From contig CM040755.1 in the NCBI GenBank assembly GCA_022829145.1, positions 10,426,563-10,490,562 of the forward strand: DNA of 64,000 bases, given 5' to 3'. The notes below the pieces were generated by a model that saw nothing but the letters and a program-made list of their open reading frames with translations, ran no database searches and was not told the DNA's origin. Positions within the stretch are counted from its first letter, which is position 1. The number at the start of each line of letters is the position of its first letter. Below are positions 1-16,836 of the stretch, one piece after another. Both the position numbers and the translations under genes were made by a program. This DNA comes from Albula goreensis (taxonomy: Eukaryota; Chordata; Actinopteri; Albuliformes; Albulidae).

Positions 1-2121
<2,121 letters not shown>

Positions 2122-2651
2122 GGTGGTGTCGCCCTTGCAGCACGGAATGTTGGCGGCTTTCTGTCAAACTGAAGGACCGCAGGGCATGTGAGGATCTACC
2201 GCACAAGGTTACGGTAGCAGTTTCAGAACATTCGTCCTCTGAGCAACGCTCAACAACCACTTAGCCTTGAAACCTGGTTAAAAATACCCCGCCTGCTCCC
2301 AGACTTTTTCAGCAACACAACCACAACACTCACATCGCTTGAACTACAAAATCACCAGTTTTCCCAGATCGCATTTTTGCATGCCTGTAAAACACGACAT
2401 TGTTTGCTATATGCCAATGGAACACTGCGGTGAGAAATAGCTGGCTCACATTTCACAGAGCACTTCAGAATGTCAAACAGCAGATTGCAATACAAACCGA
2501 CAGCCTTAACATTAAAACATTACCCCGAGTTGCAGGCTTTTTAGCCGAGCATTATCAAAGCATAACAGTCAACAGGTTTTCTTAGCACACCCAGACTCCT
2601 GCCCTGTCTTTGCAACGGTCCAGTAATCCAGTAATCCTGTATCAGCAAGCA

Positions 2652-2679
2652 AGAGAGAGAGAAAGAGAGAGAGAGAGAG
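2652..2679. repeat. (GA)n microsatellite
   Basis: Short GA repeat with one interruption, just upstream of the first coding exon of pacsin3 in the transcription direction of that gene. Confidence 0.85.
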
Positions 2680-5600
2680 TACAGCAGGTCTCACCTCTGT
2701 GCCTGTCTTAGTCTGTGAGAGGATTCTGGGCTGGGAGAGACTGTTTTAACTCCACATGGGTGGGGCTGCATGACTGGGGCTCTAAAGATAATGATGTTCA
2801 ACCATCTAGTCCACCCACACCAGCCAGCAGGGAACATATTACACTAATCACTACTCACACACAATATTAATCGAATTCATATGCTACAATTCATCGGTCA
2901 CATGGCTTTGTCAGCCCTTCAAAAGTCCCTGTCCTATTACTAACACACTCAAAAATAGTACCTGTATGAGACTGTAATCTGAATCTGACTTTACTCTTAG
3001 CCAGAGTGTATTAAAAATATATATAATTGGGTGCAGTTGATGAATTAATTAATATGTGGCAAAGTCCTCCAGGAGGCTAAGATGAAAGCAAATTCCCTCA
3101 ATAAATAACTAACCTTGAATTTAAAATGTGTGGAAGCTCATTTTCTATAATTTATGCAGATGATTTCACCATATAGTAGTACCCCTCAGGGACACACATG
3201 TCTTTTTTTCATACTACTGGGCTCATGGTAGAGAAGAAAGCTGATGAACCTTGGCCATAGAGTTCCCCCTCCCTTCCGCATTCTGTTCCGCTCCTTGCCC
3301 TCACTCCCAATTGTACACAGAGCCAAGGTCACTCCATTTCCTTTCACTGACAACAACAGCTTTGGAAGAATGGACAATGTTGTGTTGTTCACCATCAACT
3401 ACTTGGCTCCACTCTAGGAAAGAGAGGTTAAAAAATTGGTTTGAAAACCATCCCTGTGCTTTGTGCATTAAACAACCCCTTTCCAGAGGAATGTAACTGC
3501 TTGAGATTTGAGATGGATGCCCCCCCCCCACACCTCTGTCAGTGCCCAAATTAGTTTCAGCTTATGCTGAAATGACATAAGCAGTTTGTTTATGTTTGCA
3601 GAGCAGCTGACTATGGGCTACAAATCCCCACTGCCTGAGCCAAGCCAAATCAAAAACATCTCCCTTGAATGAATACTGTACATTTACAGGTCTGCAACCG
3701 AGGGGACTCGCGTTTATCAAAGGGTTTGACAAAAACACAAACTTTCCTCCTAAATGTCTTCCCTTGCCAGGGGGGTAGAGTTGGGGGAGGGGTCACCGTT
3801 CTTAATGGTGGAAAGTACGCCAACAAGAGAGACATTTCCCACAACCATGCTGAAAGGGCAACAGCCATGAGAGGCTCACTTGAACAGTGCCTGCTAATTG
3901 AAATACCAAATACCTCCAATCCCAGCCTGCAGTGGAGGGAAAGGGGGAAAAGAGGTGCCAGGCAAGGTAATATGACCCTCTCGCCAATTCCAGGACTGAA
4001 AACAAAAACATGCTGCAGGAGTTTGTTGGACTATATGCAACTCCATTCGGGGCCATAAATCTCTGTCTGATGATATGGAGAGAGCAAGAGGGAGAGGGCC
4101 AGAAAGTTTTAAACTCCATCAGCTGGAATGTCACGCTCTAATCCCGAAATTGCTTAAGCCCCTAAAAATACAGCTGCAGAGAGAAACTCAGCTATTAACA
4201 CACGATACAAGGTGGCTCGACTTTGATGACTAAATCCACAAGATTTGAGCAGCAGCTGTTTGTAAACTGCGCAGTGAAGCTTTCATTCATCTGGAGACCT
4301 TCCCACTCGTTAACACAATTCCATCTTGAGCTCTTCAATAAAGAATTCAAAATGGCAGAGCAAGCTGAAGCAATGCAGACAGAGGGAGAGGCTGGAGTCT
4401 GGGAGTTTGGTACTACATTCTTTTTTAGTCCTTGAGCATGTGTAAAATCCAGCGTGACACTGCCAGCCATTTTGTGTTCCATGGCTGCAACAGCTGCTTT
4501 CTGCAACTGGACATACAGGAAGCTCTTCATCAAAGGTGCTTCACAAATCCCACATTTTTTTCTGGTCACCGAATCCTTCTTAACACCCTTGACAAGACAA
4601 TACCTTACCCCCCCCACCCAATGCAATTTAATATCACCATTCTCTGACCCAGCTTTATCACACCGTATCTGTGCTGGCTGACTGAATCGAGGTCATCACC
4701 AATCCATAAAGAATGATGTCAATTATAACAATCGATAATTCAAAACACAACCATAACAAAAACAAAACAACCCGAGAAGATATTCACATAAAAAGGACCA
4801 TCTCTTCAAATGGTTACATTAGATACGGTGCCTTGGGCTGCATGCATCATTTTATTCAAGTCCCCAAATTGATGCAACTGCATTGTGTGGGACAGGATAT
4901 GGAACAAATGTGATTTAAATGGGATAAATCCCACCTAATTTCTCCAAATATATATTTGCAAAATAACAGTCATGTTGCCAAATGCAAGGGTAAACGTCTG
5001 TAAACTTTAATGCACCTTGTAAAATATAAAACCTTCATCCAGGCTCAATTGTACATTACTGCAATAAAGATCACAAACTCATGGGCATTGCTTTCACTGG
5101 TATTCACCACATATTAACTTCAAGATAAATAAATTGATTAATTCCCATACTACACATATCTTTGCAAGTTTAACATAAGTGTCATTTAAAACATATTCAG
5201 CTACTTGTACATCACCATAAGGAAACTATTTCTAAGTGCTCAAACTCTGAGTCAGCACATTGTTGTGCCTTTGGTTTAGATTTGTATGTAATGTCACAGA
5301 GCCCTTTAAACTTCAATGCACCCAGTGGTCACATGATACCTTCCCAGTTGTCCACACAGTAACCGCAAAACTGAGCATCTGCAGAAACAACCAGGCTTTA
5401 CAACGAGCAACAAACCTCTCTTCACACAGGAACAGAAACTGCAAAACAATCAAAGTTTTACACAGAAAAGCCACCTTATGCGTTCTGGACTCCTTATGCA
5501 GGATGCATTTCACACCGGACGGATCATTCAGAACATCAGACTTGACATCACAGCCCTTTATGAACACGACATGTCTTTAATGAGGAAGAGAAAATTTTAA

Positions 5601-7668
5601 AGGATTAAAAAAAACAGCAACAAACATAGAAGAGGTTCAGGATCTTGGTTACTTGCACACAATAATCACTCTGCTTCTTGACAGAAATAAAACCATGCCT
5701 GCATGCCAACAGGTTTGTAAGATCATGGGGTATGAATGTCTGTGATGGACATGACACAACCTCAGACAAAATTTCTCTACTCCCTAACGCAGTACAATCC
5801 AAAATAAAAAGAGTCTGGGTGGAGCCAGGCCATGTCAGTAATTACATGGATGTTTAGACAACAAAAGCAAATTGGGAGCAAGCGGTTTACAAAAAATGAC
5901 AGAGATTTGCTGTCAGGGAAGTTTAGCCTGTCCTGGACAGCAAAGCAGAGTGCTAAAAGAGTGAGTCCAAGGGTGACATGCACCAGCTCTTAGATGGATA
6001 AAATGGGTAAGAACAGATCAGTCCTGTAAAGATTAAAGATTATCACTGCTTCTTCAATTACTAGACCAGGGTAGTTTTTTCTGGAAAGAATTGACTGCTA
6101 TACAAGTAGCCTTTGAACCACATTAGAATCTCCTTGACAACCAAGGCATAATGCTTCCCAAAGCAGCTTATATGTTCAGCTACCACATTATTAAACTGTC
6201 TCAGAGACATTTGTATACAAGATGCAAATGCATATCTTTCAAAAAGCTGGAAAGACTTGTGACATCTACTGCATGCAGGAGGAGGACCACAGTTTTTCCA
6301 AAACTGAGCCTTTAAAAGAAAGCGATTCAAACTTTGCATGTTTAACTGTATATGAAAAGTGATAAAACTTTTCCTACATTTGGCCTGCAGCCCAGGATAG
6401 AGTGTGGCAGAGTCTAAGGGGTATAGCAAAGACCGTACATCTGAATGGAGAACTATGGACAGGAGGGTATGGTCTCAAGAGGTTTGACTGATCAGCCAGA
6501 ACTGGGAACTCCTTCCGCATGTGACACTGCAACACCCTTCTGTGAGACTTACTGTGGTTAAGTAACCCTCACTCACAGAAAAAAAAAGATCCTTGAGGTT
6601 GTTTAATGATCAATCCAGTTCTGAAAAACAAACAGGGAAATCCTCAAGCTGGCCCCTAAGCAGACCCATGGGGGACACTTCTCAAATTCCATCACTGAAA
6701 ATCTAGGGCATGATTTTGGACCAGCTGTGGGCAAAACCCCCATGTGTTAGCACTCAAAATATGGTGGCAATGCACAGCTATAAGCCTGAGAGAGACTCTG
6801 CTGGCAAGAGCAAAAGGATGTGAGGGTGGTTTATTGTGTGACTTTGTGGTAGCTAAATACCTTACATGCATGATGAGATTGAAATGTGTCATTGTAGATC
6901 ATGCTGTTGAAAGATATTTCCCAGGACACACTGACTATGTGAAACAACATAGGCAAGGGGTAGGGGGCTTTTCAGAGACCCCAAGCCCAAATCCTGCATG
7001 TGAGGCAACTGCTTTGACATTCCCCATCATAAATGGAAATGTGTGCTCACTGGAGCTGTACTGTACAGTGATCCCGATCAGCAGCACATTTGAAAGCCAT
7101 TATAGGAGCATTAGCCCCTGTCAGATGTGGCTTTGTGGACACGGCCTGTGGCATGTGGAATTGGTTTACATACAAATGCTAAGGCCCTGCCCCAGAGCCT
7201 CTGTCCAACAGAGTAAAGAAAGCCCACAGCTGCCAACTAGCCCAAGCTTTCTAATGGATGAGAAAGTGGACAGGCCCAGAGAGAGGAGGCAAACATGAAC
7301 AGCCAGGCAGAGAACAAATGGAGGATTTGCTCCCATGTCTCCCTGCCATGCCTCGGGAAGGAGGAGCCAGGATCTCGTATAAGCCAAGGTGGAAACTTGC
7401 TGTCATTAATCTGATTAATGTATAGAAGAGCTGTAGAACTCCACAGTGATTATTTTCACTGCCTGTGCAGTTCCAGGCTTTATACAGTGCTCTGGAAATA
7501 ATTTCCATGTCAGCAAAAAAAACCTCAAAAAACAGCTCTGCAATAGAAGTGTAGAAGGCAAACCCTTCTTCATTTATTATTAATTATGTTCTGAATCACA
7601 CATAATCTTGCCTCAACTGCTCAACTGGGTTAGCTGGAAACAGTCTATCAATAACTGGGTAAACTATG

Positions 7669-7670
<2 letters not shown>

Positions 7671-7754
<84 letters not shown>
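7671..7754. repeat. (CA)n microsatellite, 42 units
   Basis: Uninterrupted CA dinucleotide array of 84 bp. The His-Thr repeat open frame across it is an artefact of the repeat. Confidence 0.95.
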
Positions 7755-7755
<1 letters not shown>

Positions 7756-8188
7756 CTTTCTGTTTAAGGCATGCAATTATACAGCAGACCAGCAGTAACA
7801 CTGACATGTTAATTCCACAGACACAAGTTTACTAAAAAGTAAAACATTCCAGAGAGAGAGCCAAAATAATCCAGTGATTGACTGGGTGCAGTATGTCTGC
7901 AGCTGCTGCAGATTTGACCCATTTGTGGCAAACAATCCCAAAACAGCCTCCAGCCTTTGCAGAAGGAGAAAGCTTGCCTATTCACAAAGTCTAGAAAAAT
8001 GCTACTTTCCAAATATTTGCCATCTCAGTATCGAGAGTAAGTACTAACAGAGACCACCATCTTTTCAGGTAAAAAGAAATGTAAATCAGCTTTGACATCA
8101 ATAACGATCCTTCTGAAACAACTTATGCACTACTGAGTGCCTAACTAAAATTTTCCGAAGACAGTACTTTTCTTTCAGACAAAAGGAA

Positions 8189-8300
<112 letters not shown>

Positions 8301-8682
8301 GATTAAAAGGTAAACAGCTTCACATTGTCTCATGAGATAAGATTCACCTTTAGCTTAAGTCAGCTTTGTATTCCAGCCGTACACTAAAGCTGAACGGGAC
8401 GTGCAGCTATTTGATGTGGTTACCGCTTCTTTGTCTTGGAGTGTATACACACAACAGGTACTAGACTTAGGATTTTTCACGACAGGATAAAAAGGACACT
8501 CTCTACAGTTAGGGATGATTTAGTGATGATATAGATGCGCAGTATTAGCAATTCAAATAATTCTGGACATAAGCAAGGTTTCCTGATACTTCATACCTGT
8601 GATAAAGCACACATTAAATGTACATAAAAACTGAAGAAGTATTCAGCATTTCTTCTCGTAGATGACCGATAGGTAAACTTAC

Positions 8683-8749
8683 CCAAACTGAGGCGAAAAG
8701 TATGGAAGATACAGGAGTTCCTGTATTGATAACGCGTTGTTCTGCAGCC
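8683..8749 (-). other. Candidate 5' untranslated exon of pacsin3
   Basis: On the minus strand a 67-nt segment is bounded by a strong acceptor (pyrimidine tract ending CTCTCTTCCAG) and a good donor (GGTAAGTTT). It has no long open frame, as expected of a UTR exon. The assignment to pacsin3 rests only on strand and position. Confidence 0.35.
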
Positions 8750-11700
8750 CTGGAAGAGAGGGAGAACAGAAAGAGGATTTAAACTGAGCTGAAGGATGAA
8801 CACTGGAGGCACAACGACTGAGCAGTTCCACTCGTAATCACACCGTGGCGTGGATGAGGAAGGCTGCAGGTTAATATACACAGGGGAGTCCAGAGGTGGC
8901 ACATTCCAAATTGGACAGTGAAATGCCACAAGTAGCAGTCTTGGAAAACCCATCAGAGGGGCGTTGGAAAACTACGCAATACATTTACGAGGACACTCCA
9001 CAGGGACAATCACACACCTAAAATAAAAGCCTCCCGAGGAATCCCGAGGAATGCAATCAGTGAAAGAATGCAAAGGTAAAAAGGTGGATGCTGCCCTTTC
9101 GGTCCGAGCCGGCCTGGAGGTTGGATATCTAAAACTGTTCCTCAAGTAAAGACAAAACCATGAAACATTTTTTCCAGTTAAACTCAATTGTTATTTCAAA
9201 TGAATTATCCCACAATTCTCCATTCAGACTATTTCACATTGACTCAAATGATGGAAGCAATTTACTGGTCTTCAAGGGGAAGAAAAATGCCACTGAATGA
9301 GCATGTTTTGACTGAAGTCCAACCAACACTCACAGTGAGGAATGTGCACTTTCAGGGATTATCTCTTAAGCAAGATCCCACTCCCATTTCGCACACACAT
9401 TTACTAATATCGTCCACAGCACATCAAACATTCCAGCGCTACGTCAGGTTCAAACACAATGCTAACTCCAGTCCTCCTGTTTATACGGCCACACTCCAGT
9501 GGTGGGGGTTGAGGTAACGAAAATGAGAACCTTCCCAGCCTCTGCCCACCAATTCAGCCCCTTGTAACGGGGTTTGGGTGCTTATCAAAAAGTTGTAGTC
9601 CAACGACTGGCTTGGTTCCACCAGGGCAAGGTACTCCTCCAGCTGTGAGTATCTTGTAGCTACTCACCAGGGACCAAGCACACAGGTGGAGCCCACATGC
9701 CTTAGCGGCAGTGCTGTCTGAGTGGCAGCAGGTGGTATAGCTGTAATTCGAGGGCATAGGACTACTGGCAATTGCAAAGGGTGGCCTGCTAGTTCTGATT
9801 GTACCCCGAAAAGGCAGTGGAGCGCAGAACATGGGGCAGGTTTGCCAGCACACCCTAAAACAGCCCTCTGTTGTGGTCCCAAACAGGCGCCATGTCATGG
9901 GCTTTAAACAACTGAAGCGGTGGATTGCCTTGCGGCACTGTCCAAAAACAGACAAACCATTGGCCTAGATAAATAAGCGAAGACTGGTCCTGACCATAGC
10001 AGACCAGCGGATCTGTTCTGGAGAATATGGAGACAGCATGAACTCATTCACCCCCTGTCTCTGCTGACTGGAGCAAACCTCCACCTTTCTTCTGATCTGA
10101 CTTAGCTTTGTGTCAGCCACAGTCAAGGCCAACCCGAGGCTTTTCACATCAACCATCCCACAGTATGTTGGCCAGTCATGGATAAATTAGTAAAAAAAGG
10201 TAGCTTGCTTTTCAGTCTGGCGAGTAATGCATAGACAAGGCACGTTTATCCTGTAAAATACCACTGCTGGAGAGCTTTTATCCAAATGTTTACACTCAAT
10301 AGCATGATCTTTTCCACATTTTTCCATAGATGGTTAATTCTAGAAAATAAACAATTAACTTCTGTGATGTACACAGGATCTATAAAGGGCTTAGCTTAGC
10401 ATAATTCACTGTAGAATTTTACTTCATAACAAGACAACCATTAAGGTCACTTCTTTACCATGGGTTACTGAGGAGCTATTAATTCCTACAATTCTTATTT
10501 AAAAATGCACTACCAAATGCACTGATTGCAGTGTTAGGGCTCAGCTACACCTGAGTAGTCAGCAGGCTTTGAGCAGCAAAACCTGCAGCACAAGGAATGT
10601 GTAAACCGGTGTTTTTCTAATACTAGCACTGGGCTCATTCTGAAGCATGTACTTTACCAGAACCCCACACCTGAATACCCAACCCAGGTTATATATGGCC
10701 AGGCAGAAACTGACAAATATCTAACCACAACACTGTAAATATACAGTCCATATGATTTATGGAAAGACATTCAAATTCATAATTTCTACAACAAAATAAC
10801 TAAATAACAAAATTTTACTAATTTACAGGCAATATACCTAGTTCTTTGGAAACAGTCAGTTGTTGATGAAAATAATACAGTATTTGCAATTAATTTCATC
10901 ACTTTAAAATAATACACCTTAATATTTCAGAGCTTCTTAACAGCGGAGCACTTGGAGCCAAAATCAACATCAGATCAAAAATCCGTTGAGACAAAGAAAG
11001 TCCATTTACAAAGCAGTGATGACAAAACAGAGGATTTTAAGTGAGAAAATTCTCCTATCCAGAGGAAAAACAAATGCAGACCATTCAAAAGTTCAACACA
11101 GGGAGAAAATGCAACTGCCACCTGCAGGACCACCTAGGCCCCCTATGAGCCCTTTAGCTTCCAAGGCCTTCTGTTCCCCCCACAAATCCTGGCGTGGATC
11201 TTCGTGATGCCGCTACCTCAGTCAAAGAGCCCACTGTTCAGCCCGTCCACACAGCTCAATATACTCAGCTCAGTGTCTCTCCAAACCCCAGCTACGCCAG
11301 TGAACAAAGGGACTCTTGTTCCACACCCAGTTTCTTTCAATCACTGCACCAAACAACAAAAAAAGAGGCACACCATGTTTCCTCAACCCTGGCAGAGGCC
11401 TGATTTTCAACTGCATATTAAACTTCAGAGAAATATTCCAAAACCTAGAGTTTCAGTTTCATAACTTTTTTTCCCCTCAGATGTAAAAAAGTAAAATAAA
11501 ACTGAGGAGGAAATGCAATGCTTAAGGTCAGAGTGTTTTTAATGAAGCCAGGGAGGGCTGTATTGAATTGCAAAAAAATAAATCAGGATTATGAGACCAA
11601 AGCCTAGTTTTGAGGGAGAATTACATATTAAAAATTTGTGTTAAGAAATAAACGCTGGAAAGATTTCAACACCACTCTGACATCTGTGGGCATCGGTCTG

Positions 11701-12207
11701 GGTAAGCCGAAATAATTAAGAGAGTTTGGGTCTGCATAATCCCGTAAGAAAATGAAGTGGTTTCATGCTAATTGATGGATGAAAGAATGACCAGCAAAGA
11801 ACACCCCATTCACTGACCAAGTGCTTTTCACTGCACACTGGCAGTTGCAATACCATTGCCAAATTTCCATGCTGAGGAAGGGACACCACACAAGTTAAAC
11901 CCTCATTACAGAGCAAGAAGGTGAATTGAACAGACACAAAATGACCATATGAGATGGGCTCACAAAAGACTCCTTAAGCTACAACTGGGTTATGGGCTGG
12001 AGACACAACATAAAAAAACAATTTTCTTCCCCATATCTGAGAAGGAAGACAGCATAACATGAGAATGTACAACCACAGGAAGTGATATCCGACCTCTTTG
12101 CATTCCTCTTGGGAGCAGATGAAAAATCCTGAGACAGGGTACGGTTATGTTGCTTGCTGCCTTGAGAACTGGAGAAAAATTCCAAAATACAAAGGAAAAA
12201 CACGTAC

Positions 12208-12245
12208 CTCTGTAACAAATGAAGGCCGTCAAAGAGCTACAAGTC
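12208..12245 (-). other. Weak candidate 5' untranslated exon of pacsin3
   Basis: A 38-nt minus-strand segment between a pyrimidine-rich acceptor (TTTTTTCCCACAAG) and a donor GTACGTG. Such short segments arise by chance in AT-rich DNA, so support is thin. Confidence 0.18.
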
Positions 12246-12484
12246 CTTGTGGGAAAAAAGAAAACGTGTAAATATTTGTTCAATATGAATCATGGACGCT
12301 TTACTGAAAGGGAGCCACCTTTGAAATTAACAAACCAAACAGGCTTGGTCTAACATTCGTTTTGGGAGTGTGTTAAGGGAGGAGCAATTTTTGAGCAGTG
12401 CAACCAAATTTCGGCAGTTGTTATCCATCTGTGTATTACAGCAACCCTCTGTTGATGATATAACTTTCTTTGCATTGGAAAGCA

Positions 12485-12625
12485 GGTAGTTTGACAGCAT
12501 GTAGTGATTAAGGTCTTGGGGTTGTAACTGAGTTTTGCCAGTTAAAATCCCAAGTTGGACACTGGCCTTGTACCCTACAGCAAGGTACATAATGATGATT
12601 TACTTCAGTAAGATATCCTGCTGAG
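12485..12625 (+). mobile_element. Degraded tRNA-derived SINE
   Basis: The order of signals matches fish tRNA-derived SINEs: an A-box-like GTAGTGATTAAGG, a decayed B box (AGTTAAAATCCC where GGTTCGAATCC is expected), then GTTGGACACTG and GTACCCTACAGCAAGGTAC, followed by a TTACTTCAGTAAGATATCC-like stretch. Many substitutions show that it is old. No target-site duplication was identified. Confidence 0.6.
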
Positions 12626-14693
12626 AAATTAGTTGCAATATACTTCTGTCAAATTATCCAAAATAAGTGGCTTACATTAATACCAAAGTCAGGAAACTTC
12701 TCACAGTTAGACAGACAGAATTATATTACTGTCAGAAACAGTGCAGACCATATGATTTGCTGAACGCAGAGTCAAACCAACCAAGGAACTAAGCAGACAC
12801 AATGCTGTATGAAAGAAGGATGTAATTTTTAGTGTGCCCCAAAGCTGAACACTGTATTGACTCTTGCTCCTAAATGATCTTACTCAAGATCTGTTGTCTG
12901 AGACACATGACCACCAGGCCCATTTGAAGTCAAGGCCAAAGGATGGGGACTGGTTTTGAAAACAACCCGCTTCTGGGATGACAAAAAGCAATGCACCAAG
13001 TACGAAGTACCGGACTTGACGCTCTACGGTCAGTCTCTAGAATGTGACAGTCTCCATGCTGCCCTACAGCCTAACAAAACAGACAAGAGGATGCCCTGCA
13101 ACTACCCAATACAACGTGAATTGAAACACTGATGGCAGCAAAGGGTGAATTTATCTAATTTCTGAAACACTGTGGAATTAATACAACAGGGATTTACATG
13201 GTTATAATGATTACATTAGGGATTTGTGTCCCCAATTGCTCTTTAGAAACAGCTCACAATTGCACAGGTAAAGAACAAAACAACAACCACAAAATATCAA
13301 AAATGCAAAACAACCCAAAGACAAGAGTGTGTCAAGAGACAATCTCACAGCAGGAAATGTTAGACATGACCAGGTCATTTGAGGCAAGAGGACCATTTCA
13401 CATTCAATTCCCAGGCCTCTATTGTTTGCTCCATAACAGTGCTTGCAATGCTAGGTATTTTGATCACCTAAAAAACAAAATATCAAAGGCGCAAAATATC
13501 CATACTATTTACATATACCACTCTCAAAACACATGGCTACTGATTGTGTTGTATTGCACGGGAAAGCAGTTCATTCAATGCCTTCACAAGCTGCAGACAT
13601 CTTTTAAAGAGTAGCCATGTATTTCCAAGTTTCACGGATTTTGCAGTAACATAAATGATCTGTAAGAACAAAAGGTCACATGGGCATTAACTACAATACT
13701 GCATGACTGGATAAGCAGCCAAGATAAGAAACTCTGGAATGCATAATGATTTGACATAATCTCAAATACAGTGTCGAATTGGAGTTGGCCCTATATTTAT
13801 GAACGGCATCGTTGAGTGTTCACTCATGGTTTGAGGAATTCAGCAATCGAGAAAAAGAACTAACTAAAGTGCTGTTTTAGATGTAAAACATGACACTCAT
13901 TCAATTGTAAGACAAAGTGAGAGCAAATTCTAACTAAATCGAGTGCCAAGTATGGTAGGTATACGTGGATAAAATGTCATAGATTGTTATGTCTAAAATG
14001 TATTTTTTTTTTAATCCGCCACAATCTCGCGAGGGAATCCACCACTGATGTAATGTATACTGTAGTTACCGTATCCCATCCTTGACGATTCGGACAATTA
14101 GTTCGCCTGTATTGAGCACGCAGAATACACACACCACTGTTGGTGATTTCCAAATAGGTCATTTAAATGAAATGACTCAGGCAGAAACAATGTTGAAATT
14201 AAACAGCACTTTGGTCTGAGGAAAAAACTGCAATTCACTCAATTTTAAGTGACTCTCCGTTGGCACGAGTAAGGGAGTCAGACATGGAGCATCGCCCTTT
14301 GTGCGACTGGAGTTCACTGTCCCACAGTTCAGCACCATTTTCCCACACTTCAAATGGCCGCTTAATTTGCACTTACTCCTTGTATGATCATTGAAACGAC
14401 ACATGTTCCTTGCTTTACATAAGCTTGTTGCAACACTGGACAGAAGTGCACGTTCTAATTTAGACTTTTTATTTATCAAAAACACAAAGAACCGCTACGG
14501 AGTCGTGCCTGGTCACACAAATCTTACTGGACGCAAAGTAGTTTAATGTAGCTTATACACTTACAGACCGGCATTGTTCGGGATAACGGTTGATATATGT
14601 ATTTTGAAAATTGAACATGATAACAAACACGTAAGAACTGACTAATTCCATGTAACACCCTGGCATAAAGGAAAAAGCAGTCGATGTGCTTAC

Positions 14694-14880
14694 CTGTTGC
14701 AGTGTAAGGGACTAGGACAAATATTACGCGCGCAGTCGACAAACAATCCGCGAACGTTAGTCCAGCAAAGAAATATCCAGTGCATCCATTAGTTGAGGTG
14801 AGAAAACAAAGAAACAAATTTATATCAGTCTCCCCTTCGGCTTTTTGTAAATAACTCCTATCCACTCCAGATAAAGTGCA
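14694..14880 (-). other. Candidate first, untranslated exon of pacsin3
   Basis: On the minus strand a CTGCAACAG/GTAAGCACA donor closes a segment with no acceptor upstream, as expected of a first exon. The upstream limit is a guess. If real, the pacsin3 start site would lie about 1.9 kb from the ddb2 start codon in divergent orientation. Confidence 0.3.
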
Positions 14881-16836
14881 GAGCCAAAGTTAGTATGCTG
14901 TTAACGTGGGACCGAACAGACACCTCCCTTCCATTGCTAAGAAACGGAGTGTGTTCCTGGTTTTTTAAATTGGAGAGCAGGCTGGATAATCTAGAATCGA
15001 GTTAAATCTGCGGAACAGATCAACTGTAAACAAACGCATTTTCTGACGCTCTTTCATCGACCAGGAAGTAAGCAAGCACCGTTACTCGTCCGATGAGATC
15101 TTTGTCGTTGTAATTAGATGTTGAGGTCCAACACAATATCCATTGATCCAATTACTGCAGTTAACCCTTCACTTACCGAATAGCGGATTTAATCAGTGAC
15201 AGTACCTTCTGTCTGTATTCACGTTTTGTGTTGTTTGTGGGAACATTCAATTATCAAATTTCATTACACATATTATTGCGGTCCTTACATACATTAAGCA
15301 CAGCAAGTTTGACAATTGCATATTACATATAACTTGGCCTACACCGCAAATGTGCAGCTCATGCTACAATGATGCATAACATGGATGTGACTGGAACCAA
15401 ACTTTCCCTTACAGATAACGGAACTAACATGCAATCATGAACATTTAAACCAGGAAAATGTATCATGGCACTGCATTCATTTGCTAAATTTCTTAGTGAT
15501 TAAACTGAGATTTTTCTTCAGTGATGACACTCATTGATCTGGTTCACGGTTACTCTCATGAACATAAGAAATTGATTTAGACCGTGTTATTTCAGATAGC
15601 TCGTCAGTCGTGATGATCAAGGGTAAAAGATACCAATGGTGAGATAGACTACTGTACTGTGTAAAATCCATTCTTCAGAATTCTGAAATCCCGCGGGGAG
15701 CCGATACATGCCCACAAGGTCGCCAGATGGTCGTACTTAGCATCCTGCTGAAAGGGGTACAGATAAGACAAAAAAAAAAAAAAAAAAACACCACGGGTAA
15801 AGGCTTTTTCCAATTCATTGACGTCCAGACAATGGGCAAAGAATGCAACACTTTGGTTAACCCTACAATTCCACATAGCACCAATAAACAATCCACTACG
15901 TCGAAATGATAGATTATTGTAGTTGAATTATGGATAAATCAATTGAGTTTCACAATAATCATCCCCCACCTATCTAAATGTAACTCACGCAAGTGCATAG
16001 GTATGTGCTCAGTTCCTGAAGTTAAAACTTGTCAACTATTAGGTCTTTTTCATTAACCAACTGCTTACAATAGAACATCCTTAATTTATGCTTTGGTGTA
16101 GCGCTATCCAGTTTACAGAACGCTTTATAGTTTGTCGTTATTATATGACATAAAAAAACGCATAAACAGCATTACAAAACCAACAGTTTTTACAAATAAT
16201 ATCAGAGGCCACCAAGGATATGGGAATTGTTGCCATATAACTCTCTTTTGTGTCATGCAATATCGCCCTCTGCTGTGGCATGACTGTAACAGAAAAGTTA
16301 TAAAACAGCTTGATTTGTGACGTCATTACAAACAGCCTACTACTTGCACACATGTGAATGTGTGATTAAAGAGTTGAACAGTAATTTTCTTCCTCATGCC
16401 GTTAATTGACGAGGCACAGGCAATTGAACAAGGTCGAAGGTTCGTACTGTACTTGTGTTAAGGTTTATTTCTGTCTGAAATAAACTTTAGTGCGTTGCAT
16501 TTAAATGTGTCAGTATATTGTTGCCTGTGTTATGAAACGTCCAGGGTGTTACGGAAATCTTCAGTGGATGCGAGCTAGCTTGCTACAAATTAATATTTAA
16601 CTTCCACATTCTTTCATTATATTTTCTTCGAGATGTGAGTTGGGTTGTTATGTAATGCTGTTGTCTGCAGATAGCCAGGTGTATTGAAACGGTCGCTTGC
16701 TGTCGATTGACATAACATGCAACTAGCCAAGTACAGCAATAGTTACTCCTAGCTTGGTACGTATTTATTGTTTGGCTTGCTAGCGTGATGGAAAGACTGC
16801 TGTTTCGCAGGTGAAGCAAGTGAAACACGTTAGACA

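Noticed and set aside
6744..7298. 184-residue open frame on the plus strand
   Set aside because: No recognisable domain, no coding-like neighbours, lies in presumed intron; chance open frame.
9554..9955. 133-residue minus-strand frame with Cys/Pro-rich text and open frames on the other strand
   Set aside because: Suggested a transposon fragment, but no motif, terminal repeat or tRNA-like head could be supported.
16259..16275. CGCCCTCTGCTGTGG as a CTCF site near the ddb2 promoter
   Set aside because: An extra base breaks the core consensus; weaker than the two sites reported.
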